A stretch of 64,000 nt of DNA, taken from NCBI RefSeq assembly GCF_003966225.1, contig NZ_RXNU01000017.1:39829-103828 (forward strand). Reading direction: 5' to 3'. The position numbers and the translations under genes were made by a program. Source of the DNA: Shewanella canadensis. Its GTDB lineage: Bacteria > Pseudomonadota > Gammaproteobacteria > Enterobacterales > Shewanellaceae. Shown piece by piece: positions 1 to 8,085 of this stretch. The notes under the pieces were generated by a model, which saw only the letters and a program-made list of their open reading frames with translations, was not told where the DNA came from and did no database searches. Numbering within the stretch: position 1 is the stretch's first letter; every line of letters begins with the position of its first letter.

Positions 1-705
1 AATGAATTTGGTCGGGAGTGTAATAGCTTTTCCTTCATATTGTTCAAAACATAGCTCGGTAAATGGCTGGTTTTTATTTAGAAGCTCGCTCGATAAAACA
101 ACTTCAAAATATGGATTGAGTGTAATGAGGCCCTGATCGAAGGCTCGATCATGAATACTTGATAAACACAGTCCATTACTAGGGTTAAGCCGTTCGCTCG
201 GATTTACACTCCAAGGTATTATATGGCTAGCTATCAATAGGTTGGGGATATCTAGCCCTGTGATACAACACTTATCATTGTAAGAACTGAGTACTATTTG
301 GCGAAATTGATTTTGTCCTATACGCGCTTTTGATTGGATTAATCTATGCTGTCCGGTGAAATTGTAATCTTCGGATTCAATATCTTGATTTTTTGGGGCT
401 ATTTTAAAGAATGCTTCAGAACTTTTGACATAAAAAGTTTCCCAATCAGAAGACATCTCTTCCCACATATCTCTATCGGCTTTGGAAGCCCCTTTTAAAC
501 CACTTCGTCCAGATGCTGTTATTACTGGGTCACAGCTGGCAATGTTTGCCATTTTCATTGAAAGGGAAGATGGGGTTCGATTTAGAAGTTCAGCTACTCT
601 AACTATTTCTGGGTTTCTAGCACTTATTTTACCAAAAGGCATTTGGTTATAGAGATAAAAGGCTATCAATAACTCATCTCTAGTCCATGCCCGGCGTTTG
701 GTCAT
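1..705 (-). CDS. HNH endonuclease family protein, C-terminus beyond window
   Basis: This minus-strand frame is open for 235 codons from an ATG at 705 to the window edge, so the stop is outside. An AGGAAGGG ribosome-binding site sits just upstream of the ATG. The N-terminal half (MTKRRAWTRDELLIAF, then a SARNPEIV/LLNRTPSSLSMKM stretch) looks like a small helical DNA-recognition domain. The C-terminal half carries the HNH_2-type signature: CCITGL, then LLIASHIIPW, then NGLCLSSIHDRAFD, which supply the Cys, His and Asn of a beta-beta-alpha metal site. Proteins of this build are putative DNases, often in restriction or defence islands. No methylase or other defence gene is visible on this side, and the real context lies left of the window. 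The family call is good; the biological role is unknown. Confidence 0.85.
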   Translation of the reverse strand, partial: MTKRRAWTRDELLIAFYLYNQMPFGKISARNPEIVRVAELLNRTPSSLSMKMANIASCDPVITASGRSGLKGASKADRDMWEEMSSDWETFYVKSSEAFFKIAPKNQDIESEDYNFTGQHRLIQSKARIGQNQFRQIVLSSYNDKCCITGLDIPNLLIASHIIPWSVNPSERLNPSNGLCLSSIHDRAFDQGLITLNPYFEVVLSSELLNKNQPFTELCFEQYEGKAITLPTKFI

Positions 706-943
706 TACAAACCCTTCCTATATTTTTACTGTTAAGCTTTAAGTTATCATTTTATTTTATTGATTTCATTAGTTTATTTTAAATGAGTTTTATAGCGTAC
801 ATATTAATTTGTAATGTGAGTGCGTTGCTGAAACAGTTAAAGAGTTCATGAAACCACATATTAGAATATGTCTATCAACACTAAAGTTGGCACTCGTTTC
901 ATAAACTATAATTAAGTATCGAAAAGCGCTTGGGTGTTTCTCT

Positions 944-1357
944 ATGCTTCAATATAAACAAGAGTTTGGTGAAGGTTTTGAGCTGGGGTTTGAGCTTGGT
1001 GACTTCCCGCATCTGGAGGATAAGAGTTGGAAAGATGAGGCCTGTCCTAGCTTTATGTTTAAGCTAAACTCGGGCTTAGGTCATGCTAGCTCTGGTTTAG
1101 ATCATGGTGGCTCTGATCATAAACAAAACAGTTTGGTGGAATACTTGGTCCTCTGGGTCGATTACCCGAGTAAAGAGGAGCGGGAGAATAGCAGGGCGAG
1201 TCGCTACTCTATTGTGACTGCCGCCAATCTTGGTTCATTGCATGAGCCGGAAATCTATCACGATGAGCATAGTTTTACCCTGTTCGAAACTGAAGAGAGC
1301 GAAGCGTTGACGCAATATCTGTCCGGTTTACACATTGAACCTTTCTATCCTGTTTAA
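944..1357 (+). CDS. hypothetical acidic protein, 137 aa
   Basis: An open frame of 137 codons starting at ATG, with no strong Shine-Dalgarno visible (preceding bases are GGGTGTTTCTCT). The product is acidic, with no signal peptide or membrane segment. Its N-terminal third has a Gly/Glu/Phe pattern (GEGFELGFELGDF), and a more ordered part follows (EYLVLWVDYPSKEE, RYSIVTAANLGSLHEPEIYHDE). I do not recognise a family. It is flanked by non-coding DNA on both sides, so it is probably monocistronic. Reality is supported by length and codon use resembling its neighbours; function is unassigned. Confidence 0.55.
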   Translation: MLQYKQEFGEGFELGFELGDFPHLEDKSWKDEACPSFMFKLNSGLGHASSGLDHGGSDHKQNSLVEYLVLWVDYPSKEERENSRASRYSIVTAANLGSLHEPEIYHDEHSFTLFETEESEALTQYLSGLHIEPFYPV

Positions 1358-1420
1358 AACAATTTAAGTCATTAATCGAAGAGATAATTGGGCATGAGGC
1401 AAATAAAAGGTTTAATCGCC

Positions 1421-1783
1421 TCATTTGGTGAGGCGAATAGCCTGTTTAATTGACTCATCACTGAAAACACCTAAATCGGTCATCAATAATCTATAAATCA
1501 TATATGTAATGAATGCGGCCAAATCGAAGAGATTGATAACCAAGTGCAGGTAGGCAAGAGGGTCTCGAAAACAGGGACGTTTTCGCGAAGCGGCCACGGA
1601 TGGCTTCACCGCGTCCCGAGAGCTTACCTGCACATAACCCCGCAGGAGGCGATAGATAACAGTTCTGCTAAGCCAAAGCATAGCTTTATCCAAGAATACA
1701 AAAGCCAAATGAAACCTAAAAGTTCTTTCAACCTTGTGAACAGACAAGGTGCAAACGACAAGTGTACAATATGGCAAAGTCAT
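1421..1783 (-). CDS. possible small membrane protein containing an in-frame 90-bp repeat element
   Basis: The ATG at 1783 has a GGAG Shine-Dalgarno about 8 nt upstream and opens a 120-codon frame. Residues 1-50 are hydrophobic and basic (MTLPYCTLVVCTLSV, FHLAFVFLDKAMLWL). Residues 81-120 hold another hydrophobic segment (VINLFDLAAFITYMIYRLL). Residues 51-80 are exactly the translation of the 90-bp hairpin element at 1544-1633, which keeps the frame open. Either this is a real small membrane protein interrupted in frame by the element, or it is a fortuitous frame over repeat DNA. Element translations of this kind are often wrongly annotated as proteins, so confidence is low. Confidence 0.35.
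   Translation of the reverse strand: MTLPYCTLVVCTLSVHKVERTFRFHLAFVFLDKAMLWLSRTVIYRLLRGYVQVSSRDAVKPSVAASRKRPCFRDPLAYLHLVINLFDLAAFITYMIYRLLMTDLGVFSDESIKQAIRLTK
1544..1646. repeat. 90-bp hairpin element, copy 1 (with short CCGCAGG flank)
   Basis: The 90-bp core (1544-1633) begins GTGCAGGTAGGC and ends GCTTACCTGCAC, giving near-perfect 12-bp terminal inverted repeats. An internal hairpin is present (CGAAAACA GGGAC GTTTTCG on the plus strand). Two more elements of identical 90-bp core length lie at 46823-46912 and 47803-47892, with related ends and the same internal hairpin position. A CCTGCGG-type motif sits 6-10 nt outside the core in all three. GGTTAT occurs on both flanks of this copy. Confidence 0.75.
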
Positions 1784-1869
1784 AAATAACACTCCAATCT
1801 ATGCCACCAGGTAGCTCCACTCATATTCAAGTTGGCCTTCAATCAGGCTCTCAATCCGAACGAAGAGTG

Positions 1870-2553
1870 ATGACTAAGGTCTTTATCATTGGCTTGCCCC
1901 GTACCGGGACGACGAGTGTGAGTGTGGCCTTGCTTGAACAGGGATATAAGGTGGCGCATCAGGCCTTTACCAAGCAGGCGTTTGAGTTGGCGGATGTGAT
2001 ATCCGATGCCCCCTGTTTCAGTGATTACAGGCAGCTGGATAAGCAGTTTCCCGGCGCTAAGTTTGTCTATCTGGATCGGTCTCTCGATACTTGGGTGCCA
2101 TCGATGCAGATGTTATTGAGTCGCATGTTAGTGCATCTGGATGACAAGACGGGTCGATTTAACCCTATCCTGAAGCGCAGCTTTAACCACAGCTTTGGAG
2201 TGAACAGGCTAGATAACCCCATGGATACTGAGCATCTTATTCATTGTTACCGTACCCATAGCTCGCAGGTTTTCGATTACTTTAAGGGGAGAGATGATCT
2301 ACTCAGTATCGATATCAGTGAGCCGGGAAGTTTATCTAAGCTGATAAACTTCTTAGAGTCAGATAATGACTCTATCGATTCAAATATTTTAGATCAGGGC
2401 TTTCCGCATTTGAATAAGGGCAGAAACGTCGCCAGTTGGGATGAATACAGGCACCCCAATAAGGTTAGCGCTAACGTTGCCGGCCCCGAAAACCGCAAAT
2501 ACTTCGATTATAAGTTAGCCGATCAGCCTTCCAACCTCTATTTCAACAATTAG
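1870..2553 (+). CDS. sulfotransferase family protein
   Basis: The 227-residue product begins MTKVFIIGLPRTGTTSV. The GLPRTGTTS loop matches the 5'-phosphosulfate-binding loop of PAPS-dependent sulfotransferases. A second conserved region, FVYLDRSLDTWVPSM, resembles the 3'-phosphate-binding element with its Arg and Ser. The family transfers sulfate from PAPS to a small molecule, glycan or protein; the acceptor cannot be told here. An in-frame ATG 23 codons upstream (1801) exists, but the extra residues look unlike the family and have no ribosome-binding site. The start at 1870, preceded by GAAGAG, is therefore preferred. It lies 15 bp before the helicase gene and may be co-transcribed with it. 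Confidence 0.75.
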   Translation: MTKVFIIGLPRTGTTSVSVALLEQGYKVAHQAFTKQAFELADVISDAPCFSDYRQLDKQFPGAKFVYLDRSLDTWVPSMQMLLSRMLVHLDDKTGRFNPILKRSFNHSFGVNRLDNPMDTEHLIHCYRTHSSQVFDYFKGRDDLLSIDISEPGSLSKLINFLESDNDSIDSNILDQGFPHLNKGRNVASWDEYRHPNKVSANVAGPENRKYFDYKLADQPSNLYFNN

Positions 2554-2568
2554 CCATACGCGACCATT

Positions 2569-5199
2569 ATGAAAAAGCAGCCTCAAGCCGAACAGCGTCA
2601 ATTATCGCAAACTTCTCTTCCCACCGACTCTTTGCCGATAGATGCACTCTATGATGAGTTCAAATCGGCGATTAAAGACAACCATTTGGTGGTCGAGTCA
2701 GACACAGGTTCGGGTAAGTCTACTCGCTTACCTCTGTGGTGTGCAGAAGCGGATGAGACTCTTAGCTACAGTCTTAGCGAGAGCAGTGATCATTCTGGCA
2801 AAAAGGTTGAGGGAAAGTCAAAGCGGGTATTGGTGGTTGAACCACGCAGAGTCGCCTGTCTTGCGCTTGCCTCTTTCGTAGGCTCGCAAACGGATATAGC
2901 GGTGGGGCATGCGATTCGTTTCGATTCGACTGTGACGGCACAGACTCAGATTGCCTTCGTTACGCCGGGTATTGCGCTGCGTTGGTTGCAGGAAGATGGG
3001 TTAGCAGGTTTCGATACTGTGATTATCGATGAGTTCCACGAGCGACGCTGGGATACCGACCTCTTGCTGGCTATGCTGAAGCAAAAGGTTGCGGATTCAC
3101 CGGATTTAAGGCTGGTGCTTACTTCGGCTACCATAGATGGTGAGCGGTTAACTCGCTATCTTGCGACTAATACTCCAAATACCGCTCAAGGCTGTGCAAG
3201 TGACTTAAGTGCTAAACGTTTATATGCGCAGGGACGAAGGTTCCACGTGGAACTTAGGTATCAGGCTAAGGAGAGTCATCATCTGCCGGATATTCGTGGA
3301 GTAGAGCAGGCCGTCAAAACCGCGGTGAGTCAGTTATTAACTGAAACCGATGGCGATATCCTGGTGTTTCTGCCGGGTAAACGAGAGATACAAGCTTGCT
3401 TACAGGCTTGCCAACCGCTAACAGGTGAGATTGATAACAGTGGTCGTGATAACAGTAGGCTGGAGCTCTTAGCCTTACATGGGGGGATCTCCCCAATGGA
3501 GCAGAAACAGATATTGATCGAGTCATCCGGGCAGCGAGTGATCTTTTCTACCAATGTTGCCGAAACGTCGCTGACTATTCCCGGTGTCACCGCTGTGATC
3601 GATTCCGGGTTAGAGCGACGCACCCATCAGCGTAACGGCCGTACCGTTTTATCATTGGCTCGAATTTCGAGAGCCAGCTGTGAACAGAGAAAGGGCCGTG
3701 CGGGTCGAACTCAGGATGGGATCTGCATTCGTCTGTGGGGTAAGGGGGCACCTTTAGAAGCGATGACGCCGCCGGAGTTGCAACGTGAAGAACTGGTGGA
3801 ACCTATGCTAGCGGCCGCGGGTTGTGGTTATCGGCTATCTCAACTTCAGTTTGTCGATACCATTCCGGCCAAGGCGTTAGCCATTGCCGAGCAAAAACTC
3901 CTGTCTATGGGGGCCATAGATGAGCAGGGCAAGATCACCGAACATGGGAATAAGTTATCACCGCTCCCTATAGATACTCTGTTTGCACATTTAATCAGTG
4001 CCATGCCCGATGATGAGTGCCGTGGTTTAATGGTCGATCTGGCGGCGGCATTGAGCGTGCCCCAACGATTATTTAAATTGCCTACCTCGGAGCAGGCTTT
4101 AAAAGATCTCAATGAGTGGGAGCCACTAGGTTGCGATGCCTTTACCTTGATCAAGCTGGTTCGTGAACCTCTCGCCGAGTTCATGAGTGATAATGCGCTT
4201 GTTGATCTCAATGGACGTAAGGAAGCGCGCTTTCTGTCGAATCAAATTCGCTCGGCGCTGCAATTATCCAGGCTCAATCAGGCACAGCCTATCGGGCCTA
4301 AACAGTCTGAACTTCGTCAGCGCTGGTTATCGTCTGTCATTAAGGCGCTGCCTGAGTTGGCATTCGTTCGACGTGAGAAAAGAGTGACCGCATTAGGTAA
4401 TGGTTACAGCGAAGTTCAAATTGGCCGTGATAGCCGCTTCTGTAGTGAACTCAAAGATTTCAACGGCAAAGAGAGTGCGTTGGCTGCTCTGGTGTTCGAT
4501 CAACATTCGATTGCGGGCAAAGGCAGTAAACAGACATTAAATCTGGCCAGCTGCATGGTACCCGTTTCGCTAAAGGCGTTACTCGATGCAGGCTTAGGTG
4601 AGGAGCGTCTGGCCGAGAACAGGGAGAAGGGCGCATCTCATAAGGTTGTGGTCGAAACACTGTATGCCGGCCGGGTGATAGGTTCCCGTTTAAAGGCTGT
4701 CGAAGGCGAACAGGCTTTAGAGGCTATAGTGCGTAGTATTGCGCTTGGTCGTCAGTTTAAAGGAGTTGCAGCCAGACTTAATGGCGATATAGCCGCATGG
4801 AATATCTGGTTAGCCTTAGGTAAAAACAGGGAGCAAGCGCCCACGCCGGAGCTGAAGGCGTTGGGTAATGAGCCTTTGGTGTTCGAAAACTATCTTTCGG
4901 ATAAGCTATCCGAGCTTGGGGTCGAAAGCTATGACGACCTTGAGCTTATTGAGGCCGAAGATCTGCTTTTCGAGGGGATCCCAGAGTGGGAACGTGAGGC
5001 GTTCGATGCCATGTATCCTACCAAGCTAGCTCTGGCGGAATTGAAAGTGACGGTGGAGTACCTGCCAAAGCGGAAATTGGTGACGCTGGTATATGCGGGT
5101 GGATTGAGGAAAACGGGACCGAAAAGGTGGGAGTTACCGCGCTGGGTAGGTTGGAAGATCCAGTACCGTAAAGCCAGTCGTGTTGTTGATGTGAAATAA
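2569..5199 (+). CDS. HrpB-like ATP-dependent DEAH-family helicase
   Basis: An 876-residue superfamily 2 helicase. Motif I is SDTGSGKST (about residues 44-52), Ia is VVEPRRVA, II is DEFHER (about 154), III is TSATI. Motifs V and VI are STNVAETSLTIPGV and QRKGRAGRTQDG. The DEFH box and order match HrpB, a DExH helicase of uncertain physiological role, probably acting on RNA. The protein is longer than E. coli HrpB, and its C-terminus (LVYAGGLRKTGPKRWELPRWVGWK) is unlike the ending I recall for HrpB, so the symbol is withheld. A parS-like site lies inside the gene at 3239. The last 70 or so bases are repeated in tandem downstream (see 5217-5590), so the present stop may lie upstream of the ancestral one. 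Confidence 0.85.
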   Translation: MKKQPQAEQRQLSQTSLPTDSLPIDALYDEFKSAIKDNHLVVESDTGSGKSTRLPLWCAEADETLSYSLSESSDHSGKKVEGKSKRVLVVEPRRVACLALASFVGSQTDIAVGHAIRFDSTVTAQTQIAFVTPGIALRWLQEDGLAGFDTVIIDEFHERRWDTDLLLAMLKQKVADSPDLRLVLTSATIDGERLTRYLATNTPNTAQGCASDLSAKRLYAQGRRFHVELRYQAKESHHLPDIRGVEQAVKTAVSQLLTETDGDILVFLPGKREIQACLQACQPLTGEIDNSGRDNSRLELLALHGGISPMEQKQILIESSGQRVIFSTNVAETSLTIPGVTAVIDSGLERRTHQRNGRTVLSLARISRASCEQRKGRAGRTQDGICIRLWGKGAPLEAMTPPELQREELVEPMLAAAGCGYRLSQLQFVDTIPAKALAIAEQKLLSMGAIDEQGKITEHGNKLSPLPIDTLFAHLISAMPDDECRGLMVDLAAALSVPQRLFKLPTSEQALKDLNEWEPLGCDAFTLIKLVREPLAEFMSDNALVDLNGRKEARFLSNQIRSALQLSRLNQAQPIGPKQSELRQRWLSSVIKALPELAFVRREKRVTALGNGYSEVQIGRDSRFCSELKDFNGKESALAALVFDQHSIAGKGSKQTLNLASCMVPVSLKALLDAGLGEERLAENREKGASHKVVVETLYAGRVIGSRLKAVEGEQALEAIVRSIALGRQFKGVAARLNGDIAAWNIWLALGKNREQAPTPELKALGNEPLVFENYLSDKLSELGVESYDDLELIEAEDLLFEGIPEWEREAFDAMYPTKLALAELKVTVEYLPKRKLVTLVYAGGLRKTGPKRWELPRWVGWKIQYRKASRVVDVK
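3239..3254. promoter_or_regulatory. parS-like ParB-binding site 1
   Basis: The central 14 bp are the perfect palindrome GTTCCACGTGGAAC, the core of the parS consensus TGTTCCACGTGGAACA; only the two outermost bases differ. It lies inside the helicase coding region. parS sites cluster near chromosomal origins and load ParB for segregation. Confidence 0.7.
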
Positions 5200-5216
5200 G
5201 AGACTCGAATGCTTGT

Positions 5217-5590
5217 GAGGAAAACGGGGAGTTAACCCAAAAAAACCGGTGGGAGTTACCACGTTGGGTAGGTTGGAAGATCCCTCTCTATACATGAATG
5301 TAAGGCCAGTCGTGTTGTTGATGTAAAGTAAAAGGTTAAGGGTTACCACGCTGGGTAGGCTGGAAGATCCCTCTCTATACAGGAATGTAAGGCCGGCCGT
5401 GTGGTGGATGTGAAATAAAAATTAAGGAGTTACCACGCTGGGTAGGTTGGAAGATCCCTCTCTATACAGGAATGTAAGGCCAGTCGTGTTGTTGATGTAA
5501 AGTAAAAGGTTAAGGGTTACCACGCTGGGTAGGCTGGAAGATCCCTCTTTATACGAGAATGAAGGCTTGTTGCGTAATGGATGTGAAGAA
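5217..5590 (+). repeat. tandem repeats of the helicase 3' end, 87-bp period
   Basis: The anchor TGGAAGATCC occurs at 5152 inside the helicase gene and again at 5274, 5361, 5448 and 5535. The last four are exactly 87 bp apart; the first spacing is 122 bp. Each unit resembles the last codons of the gene (ELPRWVGWK, then a SRVVDVK-like end) and ends near a GATGTAAAGTAA or GATGTGAAATAA motif. The units carry about 10 extra bases after GATCC (CTCTCTATAC) that the gene lacks. 87 is a multiple of three, but stops interrupt every unit, so they are not translated as an extension of the helicase. Confidence 0.9.
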
Positions 5591-6118
5591 AGAGAGCTTG
5601 AATGGCCAAGGCTGACTCTTTTTAAGGTTTGGAAGTTTATCTTGTCAAAAGATAATCTGTATAGTTTCTGTACTGTAACTGCAGGCTAATTCAGCATAAA
5701 AAAAGGTGATATTTACTCTTTACTCTTCTTAAGTTTTATTTCTCAAAATTATGCCATCAAAGGTGCCGCGATCTTTTACAGTACGAATAACTATTCTCAT
5801 CTATTTTTTTGCGTATAACTTATCTACAGTTTGAAATTTGATTTAATATTATTATCTGTTTCTCAAAAGCGATCACAAGAATAATCACAGTTAAAACAAC
5901 CTGTTGCGAGCGGTTCCAAACAATGATAAAGATCTTAAGCTGACTTTGTTTTGCTTGTTGATATATCTGTTGATTGTTTTGATCCGGATCATAGTATTTT
6001 TCGCTTCAGCCACAGCATTGGGATCGTTTTAAAAAAGGGGAGAGCGGGCGGTTTTTTATGCACGAGGATAGGCGTATTTATGCTGCCTATTTTTGTTATC
6101 GAGAAGTGGTACGGTTTT

Positions 6119-6210
6119 GTCATCCTGAACTTGTTTCAGGATCCAGCTTTTATCTGCCGCCCAGAAACTTGTAAAGAATGGGTTCCGGCCAAAAGCATGC
6201 CGGAATGACA
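6119..6210. repeat. dispersed intergenic repeat (CATCCTGAACTTGTTTCAGG type), copy 1
   Basis: Begins GTCATCCTGAACTTGTTTCAGG and ends CCGGAATGACAG, a pattern of imperfect inverted ends found between genes in many Gram-negative genomes. Its translation gives the recurring artefact NLFQDP. Confidence 0.75.
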
Positions 6211-6292
6211 GTGTGTGTACACCCAAATGACAGTGTATGCACGCCGGAATGCGGAATGACGGGGATATAAAGATCAGAATAATAGGACTCTC

Positions 6293-6430
6293 GTCATCCT
6301 GAACTCGTTTCAGGATCCAGTTTTTGCCTGCCGCCCAGAAACCTGTAAAGAATAGGTTCCGGCCAAAAGCACTCAGGAATGACAGAGGGGTTGTCTTTCT
6401 GAACTTGTTTCAGAATCCAGCTTTTGGCCT
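6293..6430. repeat. dispersed intergenic repeat, copy 2 plus partial copy 3
   Basis: 6293-6385 repeats copy 1 closely (GTCATCCTGAACTCGTTTCAGG to AGGAATGACAG). 6391-6430 is a truncated third copy (TCTTTCTGAACTTGTTTCAG). The rest of the 5600-6600 stretch shows no convincing gene. Confidence 0.7.
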
Positions 6431-6469
6431 AAGTGGGTAAATTCAGCATAGTAAAGGCTCGAGGAGATT

Positions 6470-6604
6470 AAAGATCCTAGAAGCTAGGATCTTTAAATAG
6501 AGCAGCGCTATCTTTGCTTTAACAGGACGAAGTCCGTCGAATAGCGAAGCGTCGCCTTAGGTTCCAGAACCTAGAATCTAGGCTCTAGGATCTAGGATCT
6601 TCTT
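6470..6604. repeat. CTAG-rich repeat tract beside the mnmE 3' end
   Basis: The tract contains GATCCTAGAAGCTAGGATC and then a run of degenerate CTAG units (CCTAGAATCTAGGCTCTAGG, ATCTAGGATCTTC). A related stretch, CCTAGAACCTAGGCACTAGG, lies against the 3' end of glyS at 21315-21334. CTAG is normally rare in gammaproteobacterial DNA, so this is a distinct repeat class, possibly able to form terminator-like hairpins. Confidence 0.55.
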
Positions 6605-6608
6605 AAAA

Positions 6609-7970
6609 TTATTTCCCAATACAGAATGAGCTGAAGATCTTTCCAAGCAGATCATCGGAGGTAAACTTACCGGTTATCTCAGATAGCGCCATTTGAGTCA
6701 TACGTAGCTCTTCGGCTAGCAGTTCACCAGCTTGATAGACCTCTAACTGCTCTTTACCTATCATCAGGTGGCTGGTGGCCAGCTCTAAGGCCTCTAAATG
6801 GCGACGTCGTGCGATAAAGCCACCTTCCAGGTTGCTCTGGTAGCCCATCAGAGACTTCAGGTGCTGTTGTAGCTCCTCGACGCCTAAGCCCGTTTTGGCC
6901 GATATTCTAAATACATTGTGGCCATGGTCTTGAGTGACGGTGAGTGCCTCTCCTGTGATATCAGCCTTGTTACGGACAACAGTGATGCCTAACTTCTTAG
7001 GTAGACGGTCGATAAAGTCTGGCCAGATTTCGTGGGGATCGACGGCATCGGTGGTGGTGCCATCGACCATAAACAAAACCTGATCGGCGGTTTCAATTTC
7101 GGCCCAGGCGCGTTCAATACCAATCTTTTCAACAGTATCTGCGGTATCACGAAGCCCTGCGGTATCGATGATGTGCAGCGGCATGCCATCGAGATGGATA
7201 TGTTCACGCAGTACATCACGGGTGGTCCCCGCAACTTCGGTCACAATTGCTGACTCTTTACCGGCCAGAGCGTTAAGGAGGCTGGATTTACCGGCGTTAG
7301 GACGTCCGGCAATCACCACTTTCATCCCTTCACGGATAATGGCACCTTGCTTGGCACTGGCCTGGACAGAGTCCAGTTTAGTGATGATGCGATAAAGCGA
7401 GCCTGCAATTTTTCCATCGGAGAGGAAGTCCACCTCTTCATCGGGGAAATCGATAGCGGCCTCGACGTATAGACGCAGGTTAGTGACCTGATCGACAAGT
7501 TCATGTACTTGAGTCGAGAATTCACCCTGTAGCGAGTTCAGGGCGCTTTTAGCGGCCTGTTCGCTGGTGGCATCGATCAGATCGGCAATGGCTTCGGCCT
7601 GAGTCAGGTCAAGCTTGTCGTTCATGAAAGCCTGTTCGCTGAATTCGCCGGGTTTCGCGATGCGGATCCCTTCAACCTCCATCACGCGTTTGATCAACAT
7701 ATCGAGGACTATCTGGCCACCATGGCCCTGAAGTTCGAGTACATCTTCACCGGTAAAGGATTTAGGTCCCTGAAAATAGAGGGCGATGCCCTGATCGATT
7801 ACTTCACCTTCACCATCTTTAAAATCACAGTAATCGGCATAGCGGGTCTTTGGAATATGTCCAAGGAGTGCCATTGCCACTTCGCTGGCCTGATCGCCCG
7901 AGATACGAATGATACCCACACCACCACGCCCGGGGGCCGTTGCTTGTGCCACGATAGTATCTGTTGTCAT
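6609..7970 (-). CDS. mnmE: tRNA modification GTPase MnmE
   Basis: At 453 residues this has the family's usual length. The N-terminal folate-binding domain begins MTTDTIVAQATAPGRGGVGIIR. A Ras-like G domain is inserted in the helical domain: P-loop GRPNAGKSSLLNAL (about residue 223), G3 DTAGLRDT and G4 NKAD. The C-terminus FCIGK is the conserved motif whose Cys takes part in catalysis. With MnmG it installs the cmnm5U34 modification at tRNA wobble uridines. It is the last gene of the rpmH-rnpA-yidD-yidC-mnmE run, separated from yidC by a terminator, so it probably has its own promoter near 7980-8030. Confidence 0.97.
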   Translation of the reverse strand: MTTDTIVAQATAPGRGGVGIIRISGDQASEVAMALLGHIPKTRYADYCDFKDGEGEVIDQGIALYFQGPKSFTGEDVLELQGHGGQIVLDMLIKRVMEVEGIRIAKPGEFSEQAFMNDKLDLTQAEAIADLIDATSEQAAKSALNSLQGEFSTQVHELVDQVTNLRLYVEAAIDFPDEEVDFLSDGKIAGSLYRIITKLDSVQASAKQGAIIREGMKVVIAGRPNAGKSSLLNALAGKESAIVTEVAGTTRDVLREHIHLDGMPLHIIDTAGLRDTADTVEKIGIERAWAEIETADQVLFMVDGTTTDAVDPHEIWPDFIDRLPKKLGITVVRNKADITGEALTVTQDHGHNVFRISAKTGLGVEELQQHLKSLMGYQSNLEGGFIARRRHLEALELATSHLMIGKEQLEVYQAGELLAEELRMTQMALSEITGKFTSDDLLGKIFSSFCIGK

Positions 7971-8031
7971 TACTGTGTCCTAGTTTGAATATGGAAAGCT
8001 AAATTCGAAAATACTGAGTCTTATATAAAAC

Positions 8032-8067
8032 AAAAAAGCGGTCAATACTAAGTATTAACCGCTTTTT
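8032..8067 (-). terminator. rho-independent terminator after yidC
   Basis: Stem GCGGTCAATACT/AGTATTAACCGC with one internal mismatch, flanked by A and T tracts, so on the minus strand a U tract follows directly. It may also work in the other direction. Confidence 0.85.
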
Positions 8068-8085
8068 CTTAGTTGGAGCTAAGGG

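Noticed and set aside
1544..1789. 81-codon plus-strand frame
   Set aside because: It starts inside the 90-bp element with no ribosome-binding site and opposes the better minus-strand frame.
5217..5590. Helicase-end repeats as a CRISPR array
   Set aside because: Units are contiguous and homologous to the gene end over their whole length, with no unique spacers and no cas genes.
5951..6208. 85-codon open frame with FVILNLFQDPAF
   Set aside because: It is a translation of the dispersed intergenic repeat; NLFQDP peptides are a known artefact of this element, and no ribosome-binding site is present.
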